This document shows, piece by piece, positions 44,394 to 52,808 of a stretch of DNA of 64,000 nucleotides. This DNA is from Arthrobacter echini (GTDB lineage: Bacteria > Actinomycetota > Actinomycetes > Actinomycetales > Micrococcaceae): positions 1-64,000 of the forward strand of contig NZ_VSLD01000005.1 in the NCBI RefSeq assembly GCF_008107445.1, read 5' to 3'. Every line of letters starts with the position of its first letter. Within the stretch, counting starts at the first letter, position 1. The notes beneath the pieces were generated by a model. That model saw only the letters and a program-made list of their open reading frames with translations, was not told the DNA's origin and did not search any database. The position numbers were made by a program, and so were the translations under genes.

Positions 44394-44746
44394 CAGCTGT
44401 TCCTTGGTCGAAGCGGTACGGGCGCAGCAGCGCCATGGCGATCGGTGGGTGGCTCGGGAGTCCCGGCCGGATGGACCGCGCGGACGATCCCGAGCGGCCG
44501 CGGGGAGGTGTGGTCCCCGGCGTCGCCGTGCGGGTCGTGGTGGTCCTCGGACGCGAAGCGGGCGAGGGTGATGATGCGCGCCCGGTACGTGGCGATCAGA
44601 TCGATCACCTCGTCGAGCGACTCGGTGACGATGTACTTCGCCCCGTCGATCATCACCAGGGTGGTGTCCGGATTCTCATGGATGCGCTCGATGAGGTCGG
44701 GATTCACCGCGAACTGGCTCTCGTTGAGCCGGGTCACCACGATCAT
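44393..44746 (-). CDS. flbD: FlbD-family flagellar protein with C-terminal extension
   Basis: This protein has 117 residues from the ATG at 44746. The first about 65 residues are the FlbD/SwrD family: MIVVTRLNESQFAVNPDLIERIHENPDTTLVMIDGAKYIVTESLDEVIDLI. In Bacillus subtilis the homologue SwrD raises motor power by helping the stators; flanking motA here agrees with that. FlbD/SwrD is usually 60-80 residues. The additional about 50 residues are His/Asp/Pro-rich and unrecognised. The frame is open 41 codons further upstream, but that part is not conserved-looking. It begins the flbD-motA-motB group after the flgE terminator. Confidence 0.85.
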   Translation of the reverse strand: MIVVTRLNESQFAVNPDLIERIHENPDTTLVMIDGAKYIVTESLDEVIDLIATYRARIITLARFASEDHHDPHGDAGDHTSPRPLGIVRAVHPAGTPEPPTDRHGAAAPVPLRPRNS

Positions 44747-44887
44747 CGGACATCCTGGGGTCGGGACGCCCCGGCGGGGCCTCTTCCGGTCACTGTCGGC
44801 AGGTGCTCCCCGATGCGTAAGGCTCGAAGGCGCCCGGCACGCCGTACAGGCGGGACGGCGAGGGGCCACGCCGGCCCCGGGACGCAG

Positions 44888-44933
44888 GAGGGCCCCTGCT
44901 CCCGCACCGGTTCAGGGTGGGGCAGGGGCCCTC
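44888..44933 (-). terminator. Hairpin terminator after flgE
   Basis: GAGGGCCCCTGC (44888-44899) and GCAGGGGCCCTC (44922-44933) form a perfect 12-pair stem nine bases past the flgE stop. It should separate the flgB-to-flgE operon from flbD-motAB. Confidence 0.8.
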
Positions 44934-44942
44934 GGGTCGGGA

Positions 44943-46109
44943 TCAGCGCTTCAGGTTGGCGAGCTCCTGCAGCACTTCGTCCGACGTCGTGATGATCCGC
45001 GCGTTGGCCTGGAAGCCACGCTGGGCGACGATCAGGTTCGTGAACTCCTGCGAGAGATCCACGTTGGACATCTCGAGCGTGCCGCCGTCGAGCGGCCCGA
45101 GACCGTTGGTACCCGCAGCGCCGATCTCGCCGTTGCCCGAGTTCGCCGTGGCACGGTAGGCGGAGCCACCGGCCTTCTCCAGGCCGGCGGGATTGACGAA
45201 GCCGGCGAGCGCCACGCGACCCAGCGGCTGGCGGCCACCGTTGCTGAAGGCGCCGATCAGGGTGCCGTCCGCCCCGACCGAGAAGGATTCCAGGGTGCCG
45301 GCCGTGCGACCGTTGCGCTCCGAGATGGAGACGGTCTTGAGCTCGGCGTAACCGGTCACCGCCGAGAGGTCCACGGCGACGCCTCCTACCGTGATGGCGG
45401 ATCCCGCGGCGGCCTTCCCATTGGTCATGGTGAGCGTCGTGTTCCCGACCGCTCCATTGCTGTCGCGGCCGCTCACGTTCCAGCCCGCACCGGCCCGGGT
45501 GAAGGTCAGCTCCAGCTGCCGCGTGACCCCGTTCGCGTCGTAGGCCTCCTCCACGACCGTGATCGGCTGCGCCGCGTCGGAGGGCAGGTTGCCCGAGACA
45601 CGGGCCGTCGTCGTGGCCTCAGCCGGCGATACCGCACCCCGTGTGGTCCGCAGATCGCCGAGCGCACCGCCCTCCTGCACCACGCCGTTGACGGCGGGCC
45701 AGCCCTGCACGAACGAACCGTCCGGCGTGACCAGGCGCCCCTCGGCGTCGGGCGTGAAGGCGCCGGCCCGCGTGTAGAGGGTCTCGCCGCCCTGGCGGGT
45801 GATGAAGAAGCCGTCGCCCGAGATCATCATGTCGGTGGCGCGGCCCGTGGCCTGGGCGGAGCCCTGCGAGAAGTTGGTGATCACGCCGGCCACCTGGACA
45901 CCGAGTCCCACCTGGGCGGGGTTGGTTCCGCCGAGTGCTTCCTGTGGCGCTCCCGCGCCCTTGGTCAGCTGCGAGAGCGTGTCCTGGAACTGCGTCGCCG
46001 AGGCCTTGAAGCCCGTGGTGTTGACGTTGGCGATGTTGTTGCCGGTGACGTCGAGCATGGTCTGGTGCGAGCGGAGACCCGAGATGCCGGAGTAGAGCGA
46101 GCGAAGCAT
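44943..46109 (-). CDS. flgE: Flagellar hook protein FlgE
   Basis: FlgE (388 residues) builds the hook. The N-terminal rod/hook signature MLRSLYSGISGLRSHQTMLDVTGNNIANVNTTGFK and the C-terminal NVDLSQEFTNLIVAQRGFQANARIITTSDEVLQELANLKR form the D0 coiled coil. The GDGFFI segment and a central beta domain lie between. It is the only FlgE/F/G-type gene in the window, so the distal-rod function of FlgG is unassigned. A strong terminator follows. Confidence 0.95.
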   Translation of the reverse strand: MLRSLYSGISGLRSHQTMLDVTGNNIANVNTTGFKASATQFQDTLSQLTKGAGAPQEALGGTNPAQVGLGVQVAGVITNFSQGSAQATGRATDMMISGDGFFITRQGGETLYTRAGAFTPDAEGRLVTPDGSFVQGWPAVNGVVQEGGALGDLRTTRGAVSPAEATTTARVSGNLPSDAAQPITVVEEAYDANGVTRQLELTFTRAGAGWNVSGRDSNGAVGNTTLTMTNGKAAAGSAITVGGVAVDLSAVTGYAELKTVSISERNGRTAGTLESFSVGADGTLIGAFSNGGRQPLGRVALAGFVNPAGLEKAGGSAYRATANSGNGEIGAAGTNGLGPLDGGTLEMSNVDLSQEFTNLIVAQRGFQANARIITTSDEVLQELANLKR

Positions 46110-46181
46110 GGTGGTGCCTTTCGGTGCGGGAGGGGTGGAGCAGGAGGGTGGGTCGGGGAAGTCTGGTGAAGAGGAGTTCCG

Positions 46182-46640
46182 TCAGGAGGTGCGGGCGGCA
46201 GTCGGTGAGGCCGGTGAGGCCGGTGGGGTCGGAGTCCCGACGCCGGAGACGAGATCGAGGGGGATGCTCTTGCCGCCGATCGTCACGGTGGGGACCGGGC
46301 CGCTGTAGGAGACGGCTGTTGCGAGACCCTGCGCGACGACGCCGTCGGCGCCCTCGTAGGAGACCTCGTTGCCGATCAGGGCGGCGGCCGAGGACCGCAT
46401 CTGGAGGTGGAAGTTCTCCTCGCTGAGCCCGGTCATCTGCGTGATCTTCTCCATCATGGCCAGCTGGGTGGTCTGGCCGATCATCTGGTTCGTGTCCATG
46501 GGCGCGCTGGGATCCTGGTTGCGCAGCTGGCTCACGAGCAGCGACATGAAGACCTCGGAGTCCATGGCCTGTTTCTGGCTACCGGCAGGTGGTGTCACGG
46601 TGGGGGCGAAGGTCGCGGACGCGACCGGATCGATGGGCAT
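46182..46640 (-). CDS. flgD: Flagellar hook capping protein FlgD
   Basis: FlgD (152 residues) is the scaffold that caps the growing hook. The conserved N-terminal block KQAMDSEVFMSLLVSQLRNQDPSAPMDTNQMIGQTTQLAMMEKI (about 22-66) is clear. The C-terminus is short, with only part of the FlgD tudor-like/Ig region (MRSSAAALIGNEVSYEGADGVV), as in many Gram-positives. It lies between fliK and flgE. Confidence 0.93.
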   Translation of the reverse strand: MPIDPVASATFAPTVTPPAGSQKQAMDSEVFMSLLVSQLRNQDPSAPMDTNQMIGQTTQLAMMEKITQMTGLSEENFHLQMRSSAAALIGNEVSYEGADGVVAQGLATAVSYSGPVPTVTIGGKSIPLDLVSGVGTPTPPASPASPTAARTS

Positions 46641-46655
46641 GGGAGTCCTTTCGGG

Positions 46656-48626
46656 TCAGGCGAAGAGATCGAGGGTCGAGGAGCCGGCTGCCGATCGGCC
46701 CGTTCCATGGAGCGGAGCGGGTTCGGGCTCGCTCCGGAGGAAGCGCTGGTTCCCGGGACGAGCGGGTTCCTGACGGTCCTCGGGTGTGCCCGAGCCGAGG
46801 TCGAGGGAGGCGAACAGGCCGGACGAGGAGGCTTCCCGTCGGAGCTCGGCCATGGACTGCCTCAGTGCCTCGCGGCCACCGTCGGTGGAGGAGAAGAACT
46901 CGATCCTCGTCCCGTCCGCCGAGACGCTCGCCCGGATGGTGATGGGACCGAGATCATCGGGCGCCACGGTGACGGTGATGGTGCTCGTGCCGTTCGGGGC
47001 ATCGGCCGCAGCCCGGGCGAGCGCGAAGGCCGGGGTGCCGAGCTGGTGCGGCAGCGGGACGTGGGGGCGGGCGGCCGCGGGTGCGGGCGCTTCCGCTGAG
47101 GCGGCCGTGGCGGGAGCGGGAGCGGCTGCCTGCTGCGTCATGGGAGCCTGGAGGTCGGACCGGACGGACGGGACCGCCGGGGTATCGGCCGATTCCGCTG
47201 CAGGTGACACTCCCCCTCCGGACGCGGCGGGTGCGCCCGCTGCTTCCGGATCCCCTTCCGGAGCGGGAGCCGCGGCAGCCGCAGCTGCTGCTCCCGCCGG
47301 GCCGGCAGGAACTGCACGGGTCGGGCCTGTCTCACCCTCGACGACCCTGGCGCCGATCGCTTCCTCCGCTGTGCCGGCGCCGGTCGCTACCTCCGCAGTG
47401 CCGGCGGCCGGGGATGTGACTGAGGGCGTCGCGCGTGATGTTCCGGCGACCGCTGCACCGGGTGCCGCGGTGGATCGCGTCGGAGAACCGGTGGCTACGG
47501 GAGTGGTCGGGGCTGCTGTGGTTACTGCGCCCGCTCCCGCTGCCTGGGCGCCGCCGGGCACCGTCGCGGCGGACGGAGTGGCGGGCTCCGTCGCGGCGGA
47601 CGGAGTGGCGGACGGAGTGGCGGGCTCTGCCTCGGCCGAGGGATGCCCGGAGGTCGAATCGGTCGCGGGCAACGACCCGACCGATGTCTGCGCGTCGGTC
47701 CAGGTCGCGGGTGAGGTCGCGGGTGAGGTCGTACGGTCCGGCAGCGCCGTGGGGGCTGGTGATGCTGTCCGTCCCGGTGCTGTAGCACCGTCGCCTGCGG
47801 CGGCTGACGGCTGTCCCTGCGGTCCGGTCCCGCTCATCCCTGGTGTGGTCGACGAAGAATCGTTCGCGTCCGACGTCGGAGCGGACAGATCGGCCGGCAC
47901 ACTCGCTGCGGCCGCGTCGGCGCCTGCGGATCCTGGCGCCCCTGCAGGGAGTGCAGGGGTGGAGGGCCACGGTGATGACGGTGTCGTGCCGATGGCGGAA
48001 TCGCCCACAGCAGGAGCAGCCGGGTCCACCGGGGCGGTCGCCTCCGCAGCAACGATCGGCACAGCAACGATCGATCCAGTGGTGACCGGCCCGGGATTGC
48101 CCGGCACAGGGTGTCCTACCGCCGGATCGCCGGCCGCGGGAGCACCCATGACCGAGACTGATACCGAGGCGGATGCCTGCCCGGTTGCGGTCGGCGCCGC
48201 CTGACTCGTCGTCTGGCCCGTTGTCTGGCTCGTTGTCTGGCCCTGCCCTGCCCCCGTCCGCGCTCCGGATGCCGGCTCGCCCGTCGGCGCGACGTCGGCA
48301 GCGGAACCGGCCTCACGACTGCCGCCCTGGAGCCCTGCATCATCAGGGCTCACCTGCCCGGCGCCGGTGCGCAGGCCGGACGTGCCCTGCGCCGCGGGTC
48401 CGGCAGGAACTCCGCCGCGGAGCCCCGGGGCCACACCGGCCCGAGCTTGGTCCGCCGTCGTTCCGGGACGGTCCACCGAGGAGCGCCCTGCCCCGACCGC
48501 GGCATGCCTGCGGAACGCCTCGCCGAACGACGACGCCGCTCCCGTGTCCCGGGTGCCAACGGCAGGACGATCCGAGCGCAGGGCATCGCGGGACGGCGTG
48601 ATGGGCAGACCCAGCAGTGGACTCAT
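46656..48626 (-). CDS. fliK: Flagellar hook-length control protein FliK
   Basis: FliK (656 residues from the ATG at 48626) measures hook length and triggers the FlhB switch. The first about 530 residues are a disordered Ala/Pro/Thr/Ser-rich ruler containing short repeats (for example QTTSQTTGQTTSQ and ATPSATPSAATEPATPSAAT). The C-terminal FliK domain at about 545-615 is recognisable from ITVTVAPDDLGPITIRASV and ALRQSMAELRREASSSGL. The open frame continues upstream to 49505 but that part is a shadow of the NlpC/P60 gene. ATG overlaps that gene's stop by four bases. Confidence 0.88.
   Translation of the reverse strand: MSPLLGLPITPSRDALRSDRPAVGTRDTGAASSFGEAFRRHAAVGAGRSSVDRPGTTADQARAGVAPGLRGGVPAGPAAQGTSGLRTGAGQVSPDDAGLQGGSREAGSAADVAPTGEPASGARTGAGQGQTTSQTTGQTTSQAAPTATGQASASVSVSVMGAPAAGDPAVGHPVPGNPGPVTTGSIVAVPIVAAEATAPVDPAAPAVGDSAIGTTPSSPWPSTPALPAGAPGSAGADAAAASVPADLSAPTSDANDSSSTTPGMSGTGPQGQPSAAAGDGATAPGRTASPAPTALPDRTTSPATSPATWTDAQTSVGSLPATDSTSGHPSAEAEPATPSATPSAATEPATPSAATVPGGAQAAGAGAVTTAAPTTPVATGSPTRSTAAPGAAVAGTSRATPSVTSPAAGTAEVATGAGTAEEAIGARVVEGETGPTRAVPAGPAGAAAAAAAAPAPEGDPEAAGAPAASGGGVSPAAESADTPAVPSVRSDLQAPMTQQAAAPAPATAASAEAPAPAAARPHVPLPHQLGTPAFALARAAADAPNGTSTITVTVAPDDLGPITIRASVSADGTRIEFFSSTDGGREALRQSMAELRREASSSGLFASLDLGSGTPEDRQEPARPGNQRFLRSEPEPAPLHGTGRSAAGSSTLDLFA
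47561..47630. repeat. Direct repeats inside fliK ruler region
   Basis: CCGTCGCGGCGGACGGAGTG begins at 47561 and again at 47588 (27-base period), and the core GGACGGAGTGGCGG recurs once more. They encode the Ala/Thr/Pro repeats of FliK. The period is a multiple of three. Confidence 0.8.
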
Positions 48627-49435
48627 CGGGCCATGCTCGCGAGGAAGGCGGCCTGGGTGGCGAGTGCTTCGTCGACCGCGGGATCGGACACGAGTGCCGT
48701 CGCAGCGGACGCCGGAGCAGGCGCCACGGAGGCCGATCCCCCTGGCAGGATGCGGCGGATGGTGGTGATGTTCGCGTCGGTCTCCCACATGTCTCGCACG
48801 GCGACGTTGGACCCGGGCTGCGGGGCATCGATCGCCTTGCCGTCGCCCAGGTACATGGAGACGTGGCCCCCGTCGAAGCTGAACAGGAGGTCGCCGGGCT
48901 GCGCCTCGGCGAGGGACGGCACCTGGGTGCCGGCATTCATCTGGTCCCAGGTCACGCGCGGGATCTCGATGCCGATGTCGGCAAAGGCGCGCTGCAGGAA
49001 CCCCGAGCAGTCGAGGCCCACGGCCGGGTCGGTGCCACCCCACACGTAGGGCACACCCTCGTAGGCCTTGGCCGCCGCGATGAGCCGGTCGGCGTCGGAG
49101 GAGGACGGCGCGGGCACGACGTCGGGCGCCGGATCGGCGGCGGGCGCAGGCGCGATCTCCTCCACGACGGCGGGAGCCGTCGCCTCCGCGAGCGCATCGG
49201 CGAACAGTTCGCCCGAGGCCACGGCGCCCTTCGAGGTCCCGGCAGGGGAACCGCCGGGTGTCGCGGGGGCGGACGGGGCCGTGCGCGTCGTCGCGCTCGT
49301 CGAGGACGTACCCGCGGCAGTGGTCCCGGCGCCTGTCGCGGTGGTCGACGAGGACGCGGCACGGACGGCGGGCGCCGCGAGCATCCCAAGGGTGGACTGG
49401 ATCTGCTGGACCCGGCTGACGGCGTCGGTCATCAT
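48623..49435 (-). CDS. NlpC/P60 (C40) peptidoglycan hydrolase in flagellar operon
   Basis: This 270-residue protein has an N-terminal coiled or rod-like start (SRVQQIQSTLGML), a Ser/Thr/Ala-rich linker (about 25-75) and an NlpC/P60 catalytic domain (about 113-230). The catalytic cysteine is near C143 in GLDCSGFLQRAF and the histidine near H191 in GGHVSMYLG. No signal peptide is obvious, so it may be exported through the flagellar apparatus. Its place between fliJ and fliK suggests it opens peptidoglycan for the rod, the job of FlgJ muramidase in proteobacteria. Overlaps of four bases on both sides tie it to the operon. Confidence 0.85.
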   Translation of the reverse strand: MMTDAVSRVQQIQSTLGMLAAPAVRAASSSTTATGAGTTAAGTSSTSATTRTAPSAPATPGGSPAGTSKGAVASGELFADALAEATAPAVVEEIAPAPAADPAPDVVPAPSSSDADRLIAAAKAYEGVPYVWGGTDPAVGLDCSGFLQRAFADIGIEIPRVTWDQMNAGTQVPSLAEAQPGDLLFSFDGGHVSMYLGDGKAIDAPQPGSNVAVRDMWETDANITTIRRILPGGSASVAPAPASAATALVSDPAVDEALATQAAFLASMAR

Positions 49436-49866
49436 GGCCGTGCCTCCCCGCTCCGGCGACCCGCACCGGTGGTGGCGAGCTCGTCGAGGACCAGCTGCTC
49501 CGCACCGATCACGGCGGCGGCTTCGGTGTCGCGATGGCGTTCCTCGAGCTTCTCCAGACCCACGGTCTCGGCACGGGCCGCACGGTAGCGGTCCTGGGCG
49601 CGGTCCTGCTCGGACCGCAGCTCGAGCTCGAGCGACTGCAGATCGGCGAGCATGCTGCGGGCCGAGGCCCTGGCCGCGGCCACCGCGTGCAGCGACGCCG
49701 ACCCGGACGGGTCGAGATCCGTGGCGACGAGGGCATCGCTGACGCCGTCGGTGCGGGCACGCGAGGTCCGGAGGTTCTCGTTGGCGAGCGCCAGAGACCC
49801 TGCGGCCTGGTCCTCGCGGAGGTGCCGCAGCCTGAGCAGGCCTGCGAGGGGGAACTGGCGTGTCAT
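49432..49866 (-). CDS. fliJ: Flagellar export chaperone FliJ
   Basis: FliJ (144 residues) is a mostly helical coiled-coil protein that sits in the FliI ring and escorts export chaperones. The FPLAGLLRLRHLREDQAAGSLALANENLR start and the long helix ARSMLADLQSLELELRSEQDRAQDRYRAARAETVGLEKLEERHRD fit the family, whose sequence is weakly conserved. Position right after fliI supports the call. Its ATG overlaps the fliI stop by one base. Confidence 0.85.
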   Translation of the reverse strand: MTRQFPLAGLLRLRHLREDQAAGSLALANENLRTSRARTDGVSDALVATDLDPSGSASLHAVAAARASARSMLADLQSLELELRSEQDRAQDRYRAARAETVGLEKLEERHRDTEAAAVIGAEQLVLDELATTGAGRRSGEARP

Positions 49867-51194
49867 CAGATGATTCCCATCGATCGGGTGAGGAGGGTGA
49901 TGCGGTTCCAGGCGTCGCCGAACGGAGTGCGTTCGTCCATGCGCTGCTGGAGGAAGGCGTTGATCGCCGGTTCGTGGTCCACGGCGGCGTCGACCAGCGG
50001 ATTGGATCCGCGGTGGTAGGCGCCGACGTCGATCAGGTCCTGTGCCGCCTTGCGTGCGGCGAGGGCCTTGCGCAGCAGGCCGGCGGCCGCAGCCTGCTCG
50101 CGGGTGGTGACGCGGGAGGCCACGCGCGAGATGGAGGCGAGCGGGTCGATGGACGGGAAATGTCCGGCGACCGCCAGCTTGCGGTCGAGCACGATGTGTC
50201 CGTCGAGGATGGAGCGCGCGGCGTCGGCCACGGGTTCGTTGTGGTCGTCACCGTCCACGAGCACGGTGTACATGCCGGTGACCGAGCCGCGGGCCGCAGT
50301 ACCTGCCCGTTCGAGCAGTTGCGCGAGCAGGGAGAAGGTGGACGGCGGGTACCCGCGGGTGGCGGGAGGCTCGCCGACGCTCAGGCCGATCTCCCGCTGC
50401 GCCATGGCGACGCGCGTGAGCGAATCCATCATGAGCATGACGTCGGCGCCGTCGTCGCGGAAGGCCTCGGCGATGCGTGTGGCCACGAACGCCGCCCGCA
50501 GGCGCAGCAGTGCCGGTTCGTCCGACGTCGAGACCACCACGATGGAGCGTGCGAGGCCCTCGGCGCCGAGATCGTCCTCGAGGAAGTCGCGGACCTCGCG
50601 GCCCCGCTCCCCCACGAGGGCGATCACGGACACCGCGGCGTCCGTGCCGCGCGCGATCATGGACAGCAGTGAGGACTTGCCCACACCGGAGCCGGCGAAC
50701 AGGCCCATGCGCTGGCCCCGGCCCACCGTGGTGAGGGTGTCCATGACCCGGACCCCGAGCTGCAGGGGTTCGGTGATGCGGGTGCGTTCGAGAGCGGCCG
50801 GAGGAGTATTGCCCAGCGATACCCAGGCGACGTCGGTCAGCGGACCCCGCCCGTCGATGGGCCGGCCCACGCCGTCGAGCACCCTGCCCAGCAGGCCGGG
50901 ACCCACCGGGACCAGGAGCGGGGATCCCTGGGTACGCACGGGTGCCCCTGCCTGGATACCGGAGAGATGGGCGAAGGGCATGCAGCGCAGCCCGGTGAGG
51001 GAGGCGGCGACCACCTCGGCCTCCACGGGCGAGGTCTCCCCGATGGTGACGACGTCGCCGATCGCGCAGTCGAGGCCCACCACGTCGACGCCGAGGCCCA
51101 CCACGGAGGCCACGCGGCCCACCCGCTGGGGTGCGGCGGCGGCCCGGGCGAGCTGCAGGATGCCGTCGAGCGTGCGGTCGGGTGCCAGGCTCAT
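49866..51194 (-). CDS. fliI: Flagellum-specific export ATPase FliI
   Basis: FliI (442 residues) is the F1-beta-like ATPase of flagellar export. Walker A is GLFAGSGVGKSSLLS near 165-179, Walker B is VMLMMDSLTRVA near 255-266, and the ATPase signature PPATRGYPPSTFSLLAQLLERAG is near 275-297. Other conserved parts are VGPGLLGRVLDGVGRPIDGRGPL and a C-terminal domain with AAGLLRKALAARKAAQDLIDVGAY. Its start overlaps fliH by four bases. Confidence 0.96.
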   Translation of the reverse strand: MSLAPDRTLDGILQLARAAAAPQRVGRVASVVGLGVDVVGLDCAIGDVVTIGETSPVEAEVVAASLTGLRCMPFAHLSGIQAGAPVRTQGSPLLVPVGPGLLGRVLDGVGRPIDGRGPLTDVAWVSLGNTPPAALERTRITEPLQLGVRVMDTLTTVGRGQRMGLFAGSGVGKSSLLSMIARGTDAAVSVIALVGERGREVRDFLEDDLGAEGLARSIVVVSTSDEPALLRLRAAFVATRIAEAFRDDGADVMLMMDSLTRVAMAQREIGLSVGEPPATRGYPPSTFSLLAQLLERAGTAARGSVTGMYTVLVDGDDHNEPVADAARSILDGHIVLDRKLAVAGHFPSIDPLASISRVASRVTTREQAAAAGLLRKALAARKAAQDLIDVGAYHRGSNPLVDAAVDHEPAINAFLQQRMDERTPFGDAWNRITLLTRSMGII

Positions 51195-51796
51195 GCCGGG
51201 TCACCCGATCCCAGGGCGTCGCGGACACGTGCCAGCGCCGTGCCGAGCCGGGCGTCGAGGTGTCCGTTCGGGCACTCCGCCACGGCGTCGCCGCGCTGCA
51301 GCGAGCCGTCGGCGACGAGCGTGAGCCCGGCGGGGACCTCCGTGGACGGGATCTCGGCCAGATCGGCGGGATGGAGCCGCACGGCCCGTACCTCCTCGCC
51401 GTCGGCCGCACCGAGGGCACGCGCCACGGCTGCACGTGCTGAGGACGGCCCGTCCTGCAGCGCCTGTCCCAGCAGTGCCTCGGCGATCTCGAGGGCCGCA
51501 TCGAGGATGCGGGTCCTGGCCTCGGTGAGCGACGGGGCGCTCTGCCGCTCGAGCGCACGCGCGGCGGCGTCGAGCACGCTCACCCGACCGGCGAGGCGCT
51601 GTTCGGCGTGACGACGCTCGGCCGCGCGGTCGAGGTCCATCCGGGTCTGCTGCTCGGCCAGTTCGAGGCGAGCGAGCGCCAGGCCGTCGGCGTAGCCCGC
51701 CGCGTGGCCACGGGCCGCAGCCGTGTCCTGTGCCGCCTTGCCCGAACCGGGGCCGAGCAGCGGGAACGAGAAGGGAACGAGCGCTTCAGTCGACAT
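51191..51796 (-). CDS. fliH: Flagellar assembly protein FliH
   Basis: FliH (201 residues from the ATG at 51796) regulates FliI and docks it to the C-ring. The N-terminal part is helical and Ala/Arg-rich (GHAAGYADGLALARLELAEQQTRMDLDRAAERRHAEQRLAG). The C-terminal domain, with ILDAALEIAEALLGQAL and the conserved RLHPADLAEI..GLTLVADGSLQRGDAVAECPNGHLDARL, matches the V-ATPase-E-like FliH fold. It overlaps fliG by 11 bases; the longer frame upstream is fliG shadow. Confidence 0.9.
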   Translation of the reverse strand: MSTEALVPFSFPLLGPGSGKAAQDTAAARGHAAGYADGLALARLELAEQQTRMDLDRAAERRHAEQRLAGRVSVLDAAARALERQSAPSLTEARTRILDAALEIAEALLGQALQDGPSSARAAVARALGAADGEEVRAVRLHPADLAEIPSTEVPAGLTLVADGSLQRGDAVAECPNGHLDARLGTALARVRDALGSGDPA

Positions 51797-52808
51797 ACTC
51801 GTCCTCGTCCCCACGCTGGATGGTGATGGTGCCCTGCGCCTCGAGATCGCGGATGGCGCGCACCACCTCGGCGCGTGCCTCCTCCACCTGGGAGACACGC
51901 ACCGGGCCCACGGCGCGGAGCTCGTCGTCGAGGATCTCCCTGTTGCGCTCGGAGACATTGGCGCGGATCACGCTTATCACGGCTTCGGCTGCGCCCTTCA
52001 TGGCAAGTGCGAGCACCGCGGAGTCGATGCCGCGCAGCACCTGCTGGACGTCGCGGCGTTCCAGGTTCACGATGTCCGCGAAGGTCAGCATGCGGGCTCG
52101 CACCTGCTCCGCCAGGACAGGGTCGCGGATCTCGAGGCCGTCGAGCAGCTCGCGTTCGGTGCTGACATCGGAGCGGTTGATGATGTCCACGAGCGGCTGG
52201 ATGCCACCGATCGCCGTCGTGCCCTGTCGCGGGGCGGCCACGGCCCCGGCCCTGACCCTGATGCTGTCCGCGACCACGGAGACGGCCTCGGGTGTGGCCG
52301 AGCCCATGGTCGCGATGCACTGTGCCACGTCGGTGCGGCTTGTGGGCAGCAGCCCCGTGAGCACGGTCGAGGCCTGGTCCGGTCGCAGGTGCGCCAGGAC
52401 CAGGGCTATGGTCTGGGGCAGCTCGCCCTCGAGGACACTCTGGATCTGGCCGGGCTCCACCGACTCGAGGAACTCGAAGGATTTTCCGGCAGCGGTCGAG
52501 GCGAGGCGTCCCACCAGGCCCGCGGCACGCTCGGCGCCGAAGGAGGACTCGAGGAGGCCGATGGCGATCTCCATGCCGCCGCGGGTGCGGCGTCGGCCGC
52601 TCGTGGCCATCTCGTGGAACTCCACGATCGCTTCCTCGGCCGCCGCCGGCTCCACACGCTGCAGGCGTACGATCTCCGCGACGATCTCCTCGGCCTCCGA
52701 CTCCGACATCTGCCGGAGCACCTCGGCGGCGCGCCCCTGGTCCAGCTGCATGAGGACCATCGCGGCCTTCTGCGTTCCCGAGACAGCGGTGCGCACTATG
52801 GTGCTCAT
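51786..52808 (-). CDS. fliG: Flagellar motor switch protein FliG
   Basis: FliG (340 residues) is the C-ring protein that meets the stator. The N-domain (QKAAMVLMQLDQGRAAEVLRQMSESEAEEIVAEI) contacts FliF. The middle domain has ETIALVLAHLRP-type sequence (PQTIALVLAHLRPDQASTVL). The C-terminal torque helix region shows charged residues, with KGAAEAVISVIRANVSERNREILDDELRAVGPVRVSQVEEARAEVV and the final ITIQRGDEDEYVD. The full length is normal. Overlaps fliF by four bases. Confidence 0.96.
   Translation of the reverse strand: MSTIVRTAVSGTQKAAMVLMQLDQGRAAEVLRQMSESEAEEIVAEIVRLQRVEPAAAEEAIVEFHEMATSGRRRTRGGMEIAIGLLESSFGAERAAGLVGRLASTAAGKSFEFLESVEPGQIQSVLEGELPQTIALVLAHLRPDQASTVLTGLLPTSRTDVAQCIATMGSATPEAVSVVADSIRVRAGAVAAPRQGTTAIGGIQPLVDIINRSDVSTERELLDGLEIRDPVLAEQVRARMLTFADIVNLERRDVQQVLRGIDSAVLALAMKGAAEAVISVIRANVSERNREILDDELRAVGPVRVSQVEEARAEVVRAIRDLEAQGTITIQRGDEDEYVD

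Noticed and set aside
43650-46169. Plus-strand frame of 839 codons across motA, flbD and flgE
   Set aside because: Antisense to three clear flagellar genes and crosses their terminator; no domain is visible.
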